From the NCBI GenBank assembly GCA_023246815.1, contig JAHFHR010000024.1, positions 1 to 5,937 on the forward strand: 5,937 nucleotides of DNA, read 5' to 3'. Every line of letters starts with the position of its first letter. Positions within the stretch are counted from its first letter, which is position 1. This stretch comes from a bacterium. GTDB taxonomy: Bacteria; Patescibacteriota; Patescibacteriia; Buchananbacterales; UBA6539. The notes beneath the pieces were generated by a model. It ran no database searches and was not told the DNA's origin. It saw only the letters and a program-made list of their open reading frames with translations. A program made the translations under genes and the position numbers. Positions 1-5,833 of the stretch are shown in pieces.

Positions 1-1
1 G

Positions 2-226
2 TATGGGTATGTTACTGACAACGTACCAGCATTCACCAATTCGGTATTTCGCGAAAAACTGATTGAAGTACCACTAGAGGTCAGTCATAAATTACAAAAA
101 GCATCCCGAGACCGACGCGCTATTGATACTGATCATATTGACCAGCAACTCTTGGCTGATGTCTATGAAGTAACGGTTGAAGATCGTACGAGCGCCAGTG
201 TTAAGAAGGGATCCCTAGTCTTATAG
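2..226 (+). CDS. 3' end of an unidentified protein gene (partial)
   Basis: An open frame enters from the left edge and runs 74 codons before ending in two consecutive TAG stops (224-226 and 227-229). The visible C-terminus is hydrophilic and mixed in charge. It includes the stretches YGYVTDNVPAFTNSVF and EKLIEVPLEVSHKLQKA, then a charged segment rich in Asp and Arg, and ends in KKGSLVL. There is no membrane segment and no cysteine cluster. I do not recognise the family. It lies 25 bp upstream of tdh on the same strand, so it may belong to the same transcription unit. Coding status rests on the uninterrupted frame and plausible composition only. The start lies outside the window. Confidence 0.6.
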   Translation, partial: YGYVTDNVPAFTNSVFREKLIEVPLEVSHKLQKASRDRRAIDTDHIDQQLLADVYEVTVEDRTSASVKKGSLVL

Positions 227-251
227 TAGCACTCGTAGCGCGTTACCTATT

Positions 252-1466
252 ATGAAAGCATTAATCAAGAAAAATCCGACTAACCCTCCTCAGTGGTACC
301 AGGGCTTAGAAATTATTGATCGCGATGAGCCGCAGGTTACGCCTGAGCGGCCGGTGAAGATTGCTACCGTCTCGGCCGGTATTTGCGGTACGGATGTGGG
401 CATTTACCTGGGTAAAGATTCACTGGCGATTGCAATGTCCAAAAATAAAAGCGAGAATGTTATTTTGGGGCATGAATTTTGCGGACAAATTACCGAGCTA
501 CACGATAGCGCAAAACTTTTTGTAGCAACACTATTACTGCGTAAAAAATTAGTGACCCCGCCAGTGATTGCCTACGTTGGTAGCGCCTCACCGAAGGAGT
601 TGGCAGAGCGGGTTGATTTTGTAGATTTTCTTAATCAGCATTTCTATGTTTCAGCGGAGATGCATTTTACCTGTAAGGACTGTTTGCAGTGCCGAATCGG
701 TCATGAGCACGTTTGCAAAAAAACGATTGGTAAAGGCTTGCACGAAGATGGCGCGTTTACTGACTTTATGATTCTGCCAGCGGATCGGCTGGTGCTATTT
801 GAAAAAGGGGAGGTACATCCTGACATTATTAGTTTCATGGACGCGTTGGGTAATGCCGTGCATACCGCTCAGTCAACCGATGTGGTTGGTAAAACCATCT
901 TAATTACGGGTGCTGGTGTGCAGGGCTTGATGAGTGCGGCAGTGGCCCGTCAGCTTGGTGCTAATAAAATTTTTATTACCGACGTGGTGCCTCAAGACCA
1001 TGTGGGCGTTGATAAGTTTAGCATTGCTAAGAAATTAGGCGTTGACGGTGTCTTTGATGTCGGTACCGAAGCAGGACGAATGGCGCTGGCACAAACTATT
1101 GCCCAGGAGACTGACAATACCGGTGTTGATGTGGTGTTTGAAATGTCGGGAAATTATCGAGCGTACACGAGTGCGTTTGCCAGCGTGCGCATGGGCGGTG
1201 AGCTACTGCTCCTTGGGCTGCCTGCCGGTAAACTGGAAGTAGATTTTACCACTGATGTGGTATTTAAAGGTTTAACCATCAAGGGTATTTACGGCCGTCG
1301 GATATTTGATACTTGGGATTTGATGCGCTATTTACTGGCCAAGGGGCTTGAAAAAACTATTTTAGACAGCGGTATTATTACGCATCGTCTACCGTTGGCA
1401 GAATTTAATACTGGATTTCAAGCGCTCATTAACGGGCAGGCGATTAAGGTACTACTCAAGCCATAA
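252..1466 (+). CDS. tdh: L-threonine 3-dehydrogenase (zinc-dependent MDR family), with a large insertion
   Basis: Oxidises L-threonine with NAD+ to 2-amino-3-ketobutyrate in the cytoplasm; the next gene encodes the following step. It is a medium-chain zinc dehydrogenase. Catalytic-zinc motif GICGTD has Cys45 and Thr47; GHE has His74 and Glu75. Structural-zinc cysteines are 141, 144, 147 and 155. The threonine-dehydrogenase signature ALGNAVHTA is at 198-206, the nucleotide-binding GAGVQG at 220-225, and Asp244 at the end of the second strand favours NAD+. The C-terminal stretch FKGLTIKGIYGRRIFDTW closely matches my recollection of E. coli Tdh (FKGLFIKGIYGREMFETW). Oddities: 404 residues against about 341 in E. 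coli, mostly through about 37 extra residues between GHE and the structural zinc lobe (roughly 82-134), and Gly50 where E. coli has His43 (CGTDVH). The ATG has no Shine-Dalgarno site. Family assignment is secure; exact substrate slightly less so because of the altered active-site surroundings. Confidence 0.88.
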   Translation: MKALIKKNPTNPPQWYQGLEIIDRDEPQVTPERPVKIATVSAGICGTDVGIYLGKDSLAIAMSKNKSENVILGHEFCGQITELHDSAKLFVATLLLRKKLVTPPVIAYVGSASPKELAERVDFVDFLNQHFYVSAEMHFTCKDCLQCRIGHEHVCKKTIGKGLHEDGAFTDFMILPADRLVLFEKGEVHPDIISFMDALGNAVHTAQSTDVVGKTILITGAGVQGLMSAAVARQLGANKIFITDVVPQDHVGVDKFSIAKKLGVDGVFDVGTEAGRMALAQTIAQETDNTGVDVVFEMSGNYRAYTSAFASVRMGGELLLLGLPAGKLEVDFTTDVVFKGLTIKGIYGRRIFDTWDLMRYLLAKGLEKTILDSGIITHRLPLAEFNTGFQALINGQAIKVLLKP

Positions 1467-1474
1467 TTACAATT

Positions 1475-1534
1475 CCGTGTCATGCCGAACTTGTTTCGGC
1501 ATGACACGGGATCCTGAAACAAGTTCAGGATGAC
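1475..1534. repeat. Double palindromic intergenic repeat between tdh and kbl
   Basis: Two perfect inverted repeats lie side by side. The first has 15-bp arms (1475-1489 and 1495-1509) around a 5-nt loop CTTGT. The second has 8-bp arms ATCCTGAA/TTCAGGAT (1511-1518 and 1524-1531) around ACAAG. The two units are also related to each other: 1479-1497 pairs with 1516-1534 at 17 of 19 positions, so the RNA could fold either as two short hairpins or as one long one. The GTCAT...CTGAACTTGTTTCAGGAT style resembles dispersed REP-like palindromes that I recall from several bacterial genomes. There is no T-run after the first hairpin, so it is not a simple terminator. It fills almost all of the 63-81 bp between tdh and kbl and may affect stability or relative expression of the two mRNA parts. 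Confidence 0.9.
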
Positions 1535-1547
1535 AGTTCTCAAAGGT

Positions 1548-2774
1548 ATGTATACCAAAAAACTTCTTAGCGATATCACCCAAGAACTTACTACCTTACA
1601 GTCTGCCGGTAAGTACAAGACTGAGCGGTTATTGGCCAGTGCCCAGGGGCCGGAAGTGACTATTGGTGACAAGAAGGTGTTGATGTTTGCTTCAAATAAC
1701 TACCTTGGGTTATGTAACCACCCGGAAATTGTGGCGGCCGCCAAAGGTGCGCTGGATCAGTACGGCTATGGGCTCTCTTCAGTACGATTTATTTGTGGTA
1801 CGCAGGAGCTGCATCGTCAACTTGAACAGCGTATCGCCAAATTTTTAGGAGCTGATGATGCTATTTTGTATTCAACCTGTTTTATGGCCAATTTAGGATT
1901 TTTTGCGAGCATCACTAATGAAAGTTTTGGTGCTGAAGTATGGCAAGACGCCATTTATTCTGATGAGTTAAATCATGCTTCAATGATTGACGCGTTTAAG
2001 TTGATCAAAAAGGGTACGGTTGAAAAACGTGTGTATCCGCACAATGACATTGCCGCACTTGAAGTGATGCTTGAAGCGGATAAGGATAAAGGTTTTAGAA
2101 ATAAATTTATTGTCACCGACGGTGTCTTTAGCATGGAAGGCTATACTGCTAAACTGCCTGAGCTGGTGGCACTGGCAAGGCAGTATGAAGCGGTATTATT
2201 TGTTGATGATGCGCACGCGGTTGGCGTGCTCGGTGCTACTGGCGCTGGTACGCCGGAATTTTTGGGCATCCATGGGCAGATTGATGTGTTGTCCGGTACG
2301 TTGGGTAAGGCGCTGGGTGGTGCGGTTGGTGGCTACATCGCAGCTAAGCAAGAGATTATTGATCTGCTCCGACAAAAATCTCGCACCTACATGTTTTCCA
2401 ACTCCATTCCGCCATCAGTGGTGGTGGCATCGCTTGCTGCTTTTGATTTGCTTGAAAGAAATCCCGAGCTATTAGAAAAATCTCGCACCAACACCACCTA
2501 TTTTCGCGAGAAAGTAAAAGCACTTGGCTTTACCATTTTGGATGGTAATCATCCGGTCGCACCGGTGATGCTGGGCGAGGCTCATGTGGCGCAACAGATG
2601 AGCAAAAAGTTACTGGAGCATGGTTTATACGTGGTTGGGCTGTGGTTTCCGGTGGTGCCTGAAGGTGAAGCTCGGCTGCGCTTTCAAGTATCAGCTGCAC
2701 ATACTATTGAGCAGATTGATCGCGCCGTTGAAATTTTGGGGCGTGTTGGTAAAGAAATGGGCGTTATCAGCTAA
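1548..2774 (+). CDS. kbl: 2-amino-3-ketobutyrate CoA ligase (glycine C-acetyltransferase)
   Basis: A PLP-dependent alpha-oxoamine synthase that cleaves 2-amino-3-ketobutyrate with CoA to glycine and acetyl-CoA, completing the threonine route begun by Tdh. Numbering from this start gives 408 residues, close to the E. coli enzyme (about 398). Visible motifs: ASNNYLGL near 48-55, SVRFICGTQELH at 78-89, LNHAS with His143, TDGVFSMEG near 190-198, VDDAHAVG with Asp220 and His223, and SGTLGKALGG with the PLP lysine at Lys254. The C-terminal FPVVPEGEARLRFQVSAAHT matches Kbl rather than other members of the superfamily. An in-frame ATG at 1530 would add six residues but lies inside the palindromic repeat. 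I prefer 1548 because its N-terminus lines up in length with E. coli Kbl. Neither ATG has a well-spaced Shine-Dalgarno site (AAAGG ends one base before 1548). The stop overlaps the next start by one base. Confidence 0.92.
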   Translation: MYTKKLLSDITQELTTLQSAGKYKTERLLASAQGPEVTIGDKKVLMFASNNYLGLCNHPEIVAAAKGALDQYGYGLSSVRFICGTQELHRQLEQRIAKFLGADDAILYSTCFMANLGFFASITNESFGAEVWQDAIYSDELNHASMIDAFKLIKKGTVEKRVYPHNDIAALEVMLEADKDKGFRNKFIVTDGVFSMEGYTAKLPELVALARQYEAVLFVDDAHAVGVLGATGAGTPEFLGIHGQIDVLSGTLGKALGGAVGGYIAAKQEIIDLLRQKSRTYMFSNSIPPSVVVASLAAFDLLERNPELLEKSRTNTTYFREKVKALGFTILDGNHPVAPVMLGEAHVAQQMSKKLLEHGLYVVGLWFPVVPEGEARLRFQVSAAHTIEQIDRAVEILGRVGKEMGVIS

Positions 2775-3574
2775 TGGTTAGTATGGATAAAGCATTAAAA
2801 CAATTTATCGTACAAATTGCCGCTGAGGCAGGGGAGTATTTGCGCAATCATTTTTATACCTTTAAAAATGTGATTGAGCACGACTCTGGTGCGCTTAAAA
2901 CTAACATTGACCTTGAGCTAGCAGCGCATCTGCGTAAGCGCATTGCCGAAGTGTACCCAGAACATGCCGTGCGCATCCAAGGTGAAACGCAAACTAAGAA
3001 TGCCGAGTACGTTTGGCTGATTGATCCACTTGATGGATCAAGTCATTTCTCTCGAAGTATTCCGATCTATACGGTTACCATTGCTTTGCAGCATAACGGT
3101 ACAACAGTATTGGGTGCGGTTAATCACGCTCAAACACACCAGCTCTTTTTTGCCGCGCAGGGCGGTGGTGCGTATCTTAATGGGATTGAGATTGGTGTAT
3201 CTGAACAACGTGATTTATCTAAAGCATTTATTTTTGTAGAGCTGCCGGAAAAAAAGTTCGCAGATCAGTTAGAAACAACAGCTACGCTTGAAACTCGCAT
3301 GGGTACGGTCAACAGGTTGGTTGATGCTGCTGGACAGCTTGAAACATTTCGCATTGGCTCCTTTGGGCAGTGTTTAGTGGCAGCCGGTGCATTTGATGCC
3401 TATATTGATTTATCAGGCTCAAGTGAAGCATTGTCGCAAGCGGCATCGCGGTTAATTCTTGAAGAAGCTGGCGCAGAAATTATTGACGTGCAACCGTCAA
3501 AAGATGGTTTTGTGCAGATTATGGCGACCAACAACTATCTTGCCGCGGAATTAAAAAAAATTATTCATGGCTAA
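2774..3574 (+). CDS. Inositol monophosphatase-family protein with an atypical metal site
   Basis: A 266-residue protein of the IMPase/CysQ/FBPase superfamily, whose members hydrolyse small phosphate monoesters such as inositol phosphate, sugar phosphates or PAP in a Mg-dependent way. Visible family motifs: KTNID with Asp46, QGE with Glu71 (family GEE), and the hallmark IDPLDGSSHF at 83-92 with Asp84 and Asp87. The late motif that is normally WDxAA reads LSQAA at 220-224, so the Asp that binds the second metal is Ser221; downstream EEAGAEI is normal. Catalysis may therefore be altered or lost; substrate cannot be told. The start ATG overlaps the kbl stop (TAATG), which suggests translational coupling; ATG 2783 is an alternative start that fits the family N-terminus equally well. 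No Shine-Dalgarno site is evident. The gene overlaps the following nucleotidyltransferase gene by 8 bp. Confidence 0.82.
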   Translation: MVSMDKALKQFIVQIAAEAGEYLRNHFYTFKNVIEHDSGALKTNIDLELAAHLRKRIAEVYPEHAVRIQGETQTKNAEYVWLIDPLDGSSHFSRSIPIYTVTIALQHNGTTVLGAVNHAQTHQLFFAAQGGGAYLNGIEIGVSEQRDLSKAFIFVELPEKKFADQLETTATLETRMGTVNRLVDAAGQLETFRIGSFGQCLVAAGAFDAYIDLSGSSEALSQAASRLILEEAGAEIIDVQPSKDGFVQIMATNNYLAAELKKIIHG

Positions 3575-4307
3575 TATCGCAGTATTGATTTTAGCGGCCG
3601 GTCTTGGCAAGCGCATGGGTGGCGAATTACCTAAAGTGCTTACACCGATTAAGGGTCAGCCCTTAATTTCGTACTTACTCAAATCAGTCAAAGACTCCGG
3701 TGTGTGTGAACGGCCAACCATCGTGGTTGGTAAGCAAGCAGACATGGTTAAAGCCGCGCTTGGACCTGACTACCAATATGTCCTTCAAGAGCAGCAACTC
3801 GGCACTGGTCACGCGGTACTGGTTGCCCAGGAGGCGCTACGTGACGCTACGGACGTTATTGTATTGTACGGAGATCATCCATTAATATCATCAGACTTTA
3901 TCAAGAAGTTAGCTTCAGCACACCTTGAAACCGGGAGCGTACTCACCATGGGCGTCGTGCATACGCCTGATTATGATGATTGGCGTAGCGAGCTTCGTAG
4001 TTTTGGGAAGATTATTCGTGATCAGGATGGCAAGATAATACGTATTGTTGAGCGTAAAGATGCCAGTGAAGAAGAAGCAAAAATTATGGAACTTAATCCT
4101 GGATATTACTGCTTTAAGGCAGATTGGCTATGGGAGTATCTTGAAAAAATTACTACCGACAATGCGCAACAGGAGTACTACCTAACTGATTTAGTCGCTA
4201 TGGCAGTGGCTGAAGGTCATAGTATTAAAACTGTGGCCGTAGCTCCCAAAGAGGCTTTGGGCATCAACACGCCTGAACAGTTGCGTGCGATTGAGCAGCT
4301 GCTATGA
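3567..4307 (+). CDS. Stand-alone GlmU-type sugar-phosphate nucleotidyltransferase domain
   Basis: A 246-residue protein corresponding to the N-terminal uridylyltransferase half of GlmU, which joins UTP and N-acetylglucosamine-1-phosphate to UDP-GlcNAc. Visible motifs: the NTP-binding loop ILAAGLGKRMGGELPKVL at 8-25 with Arg16 and Lys23, LQEQQLGTGHA at 73-83, the metal-binding YGDHPLIS at 101-108 with Asp103, VERKDAS at 161-167, LNPGYY at 176-181 with Asn177, NAQQEYYLTD at 199-208, and Asn234 in LGINTPEQL, matching the second metal ligand of E. coli GlmU. The usual YGR reads FGK near 146-148. The left-handed beta-helix acetyltransferase half is absent: the protein stops where that half would begin. 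The domain assignment is strong; the nucleotide and sugar are inferred, and another hexose-1-phosphate is possible. It overlaps the upstream gene by 8 bp and the downstream one by 4 bp (ATGA), with no Shine-Dalgarno site. Confidence 0.85.
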   Translation: MANIAVLILAAGLGKRMGGELPKVLTPIKGQPLISYLLKSVKDSGVCERPTIVVGKQADMVKAALGPDYQYVLQEQQLGTGHAVLVAQEALRDATDVIVLYGDHPLISSDFIKKLASAHLETGSVLTMGVVHTPDYDDWRSELRSFGKIIRDQDGKIIRIVERKDASEEEAKIMELNPGYYCFKADWLWEYLEKITTDNAQQEYYLTDLVAMAVAEGHSIKTVAVAPKEALGINTPEQLRAIEQLL

Positions 4308-5560
4308 GGTACATCGCCGACCTTCATATTCATTCAAAGTACTCACGCGCCTGTTCTAAAGACCTTGACCTTGAGCACAATCGCGCCTGGGCACTTAAAA
4401 AAGGAATCAACATTGTCGGCACTGGTGACTTTACTCACCCGGCCTGGTTTAAGGAGCTTTCGCAAAAATTAGAACCAGCCGCTCCTGGATTATTTAAATT
4501 AGAAGGAAGCACGGACGACGTGCTTTTTATGATTACTACGGAGCTATCCTGTATCTACAAGCAGGGCGATGCGGTGCGACGCATTCATCTCTGCGTCTTT
4601 GCGCCGGATCTGGAAACCGTTGCCAAAATTAATACCGCACTTGAAAAACGCGGGGTGAATTTGAAGTCTGATGGTCGACCGATCATGGGTGTTCCTAGTG
4701 ACGAGTTGACCAAGATCATTTTAGATGCCAATAAAGACGCAATGGTGATTCCGGCTCACGCTTGGACTCCGTGGTTTGCAGTATTTGGTTCAAAATCAGG
4801 CTTTAACAGCCTTGAAGAGTGCTTTAAAGATGTGACCAGTGAGATTTTTGCCATTGAAACTGGGCTCTCATCTGACCCGGCGATGAATTGGCGCTTGTCC
4901 ATGCTTGACGACATCACCCTGATCTCCAATTCTGACGCGCATTCGCCCGCCAATCTTGGTCGTGAAGCGAATGTGTTTGATATTCCGAAAGCTGAGCTGA
5001 GTTTTTTTGAAATCCGTCGTATTTTGAAAGAGAAGGATATCAAACGGTTTACTCATACCATTGAATTTTTTCCCGAAGAAGGGAAATATCATCACGATGG
5101 TCATCGTGACTGCGGCATTAACTTTACGCCACTAGAGAGTAAGAAACACAAAGGCATCTGTCCAATCTGTAAAAAACCACTGACTATTGGAGTGCTAAAC
5201 CGTGTTGATGCGCTGGCCGATCGTCCGACAGGATTTGTTCCGAGCAAGACGGTTCCCTATAAAAGTCTGGTACCATTGTCTGAAGTTATCGCTGAAAGTT
5301 TAGATGTAGGGAAACATTCAAAAAAAGTACAGGCGTTGTATGAGGAGATGATTACTAAAGGCGGTAACGAATTTGATATTCTACTTGATAAAAATTACGA
5401 CGAAATTGAGACACTAGCCACGCCGGAAATTGCCCATGCCATTCGCAATGTCCGTGAAGGTCTCGTAGAGCCGATTGCCGGCTATGATGGCGTCTATGGG
5501 GTGATTAAAACCCTCAGAAAAGGCCAACATATTAAAGAAAAACAGCCTCGATTGCTTTAG
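4304..5560 (+). CDS. endoQ: Endonuclease Q (EndoQ), PHP-domain DNA repair nuclease
   Basis: A 418-residue protein of the EndoQ family (often annotated as TIGR00375 or PHP domain protein), about the size of the archaeal enzyme. Characterised members, from Thermococcales and Bacillus, nick DNA on the 5' side of uracil, hypoxanthine, xanthine and abasic sites. The N-terminal PHP metal centre shows DLHIHSKYS (His8, His10), GTGDFTHP (Asp42, His45), TTELS (Glu80), RRIHLCVFAP (His95), PAHAWTPWF (His152) and SNSDAHSP (Asp211, His213). A zinc-finger segment follows, with HRDCG (Cys270) and CPIC (Cys286, Cys289), then TIGVLNRVDALADRP near 294-308 and a helical C-terminal region with a helix-hairpin-helix-like stretch near 370-402. 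The ATG sits in an ATGA overlap with the previous gene, implying coupled translation at the end of the operon. No residue loss is apparent. The link to the metabolic genes upstream is unclear. Confidence 0.92.
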   Translation: MRYIADLHIHSKYSRACSKDLDLEHNRAWALKKGINIVGTGDFTHPAWFKELSQKLEPAAPGLFKLEGSTDDVLFMITTELSCIYKQGDAVRRIHLCVFAPDLETVAKINTALEKRGVNLKSDGRPIMGVPSDELTKIILDANKDAMVIPAHAWTPWFAVFGSKSGFNSLEECFKDVTSEIFAIETGLSSDPAMNWRLSMLDDITLISNSDAHSPANLGREANVFDIPKAELSFFEIRRILKEKDIKRFTHTIEFFPEEGKYHHDGHRDCGINFTPLESKKHKGICPICKKPLTIGVLNRVDALADRPTGFVPSKTVPYKSLVPLSEVIAESLDVGKHSKKVQALYEEMITKGGNEFDILLDKNYDEIETLATPEIAHAIRNVREGLVEPIAGYDGVYGVIKTLRKGQHIKEKQPRLL

Positions 5561-5578
5561 GCTGCAGCAATTTGGTAA

Positions 5579-5636
5579 ACCAAAAACCCCGGTTCATAGT
5601 GATCCTTTGTAGGGTCATAAGGATGGGGGTTTTGGT
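5579..5636. terminator. Probable bidirectional intrinsic terminator
   Basis: Between the convergent endoQ and small basic protein genes, ACCAAAAACCCC (5579-5590) pairs with GGGGGTTTTGGT (5625-5636) with one mismatch. Inside the loop, ATCCTT (5602-5607) pairs perfectly with AAGGAT (5619-5624), which directly abuts the G-run. The C/G core flanked by an A-run on one side and a T-run on the other gives a hairpin followed by a short U-tract on either strand, as expected for a shared terminator. The U-tracts are short (4-5), so efficiency is uncertain. Confidence 0.62.
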
Positions 5637-5646
5637 TACAAAATCT

Positions 5647-5739
5647 TTATCGTCTTTTTCGGCTCGCTTTTTTTCGTTTTGGAGCGGCCTTCTTTCGCTT
5701 TGGGGCTGCTTTCTTAGCAGCTTTTTTCTTTTTTGCCAT
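5647..5739 (-). CDS. Small Lys/Arg/Ala-rich basic protein (30 aa), histone-tail-like
   Basis: Reading down the minus strand from ATG at 5739 gives 30 codons and a TAA. The composition is 13 Lys, 5 Arg, 8 Ala, 2 Pro, 1 Ser and the initiator Met, with no acidic or aromatic residue. It starts MAKKKKAAKK, carries the heptad AAPKRKK twice in tandem (11-17 and 18-24), and ends ASRKRR. Such sequences resemble the lysine/alanine tails of histone H1 and bacterial Hc1/AlgP-like proteins and would bind nucleic acid, but no folded domain is visible and no family can be named. Coding status is supported by an exceptionally strong Shine-Dalgarno site with 7-nt spacing. It is convergent with endoQ and shares the terminator. 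A short ribosomal-protein-like or nucleoid-associated role is conceivable. It is not rpmH, whose sequence differs. Confidence 0.75.
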   Translation of the reverse strand: MAKKKKAAKKAAPKRKKAAPKRKKASRKRR

Positions 5740-5746
5740 GAGAGGG

Positions 5747-5757
5747 TCACCTCCTTT
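5747..5757 (-). promoter_or_regulatory. Near-perfect Shine-Dalgarno site of the small basic gene
   Basis: On the minus strand AAAGGAGGTGA lies 7 nt (CCCTCTC) before the ATG at 5739. Ten consecutive bases, AAGGAGGTGA, complement the usual bacterial 16S rRNA 3' end. This site decides the start codon and is the main evidence that the 30-codon frame is translated. No other gene in the window has a comparable site. Confidence 0.88.
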
Positions 5758-5761
5758 CACT

Positions 5762-5786
5762 CTTTCACAAAATTTTGTTGTGAAAG
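5762..5786. repeat. Inverted repeat in the small gene's 5' leader (9-bp arms)
   Basis: CTTTCACAA (5762-5770) and TTGTGAAAG (5778-5786) are perfect reverse complements around a 7-nt loop; the centre contains the palindrome CAAAATTTTG (5768-5777). It sits just upstream of the Shine-Dalgarno site on the minus strand, so it could be an operator or an RNA hairpin controlling translation. Confidence 0.8.
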
Positions 5787-5793
5787 TTTAGGT

Positions 5794-5832
5794 GTTGTAA
5801 AAAATATTTTTTATTAAAAAGTTTTTTACAAC
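5794..5832. repeat. Inverted repeat, 11-bp arms, AT-rich
   Basis: GTTGTAAAAAA (5794-5804) and TTTTTTACAAC (5822-5832) are perfect reverse complements around a 17-nt loop that is itself almost only A and T. It shares the TTGTRAAA half-site motif with the neighbouring palindrome at 5762-5786. On the minus strand it lies in the presumed leader of the small basic gene. Confidence 0.8.
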
Positions 5833-5833
5833 T

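Noticed and set aside
177..206. Possible promoter TTGAAG, 18-nt spacer, TTAAGA before tdh
   Set aside because: Both boxes match the consensus weakly and lie inside the upstream gene's coding end, so chance is the better explanation.
1475..1509. Terminator after tdh
   Set aside because: The hairpin is strong but no T-run follows on the plus strand, and the next pathway gene begins immediately, so a dispersed palindromic repeat is more likely.
1530..1547. N-terminal extension MTVLKG of Kbl from ATG 1530
   Set aside because: The ATG lies in the arm of the palindromic repeat with no usable ribosome-binding site, and E. coli Kbl length fits the start at 1548. It remains possible.
4756..5104. Minus-strand frames inside endoQ
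   Set aside because: They lie fully within a well-conserved EndoQ coding region and show no recognisable motif or start signal.
5579..5636. tRNA-like fold (GGTTCA near 5591 resembles a T-loop)
   Set aside because: There is no acceptor stem, anticodon arm or D-arm; the paired A/T-flanked C/G stem is better explained as a terminator.
5532..5750. Minus-strand frame of 72 codons starting with GTG at 5750
   Set aside because: Its start lies within the Shine-Dalgarno site of the 30-codon gene, it runs through the terminator hairpin into the end of endoQ, and it is in a different frame from the convincing small basic frame.
5572..5817. Plus-strand frame of 81 codons rich in Ser, Phe and Leu
   Set aside because: It is the antisense of the terminator and the Lys-rich gene; its composition is what a complemented Lys/Ala/Arg gene gives, and no ribosome-binding site precedes it.
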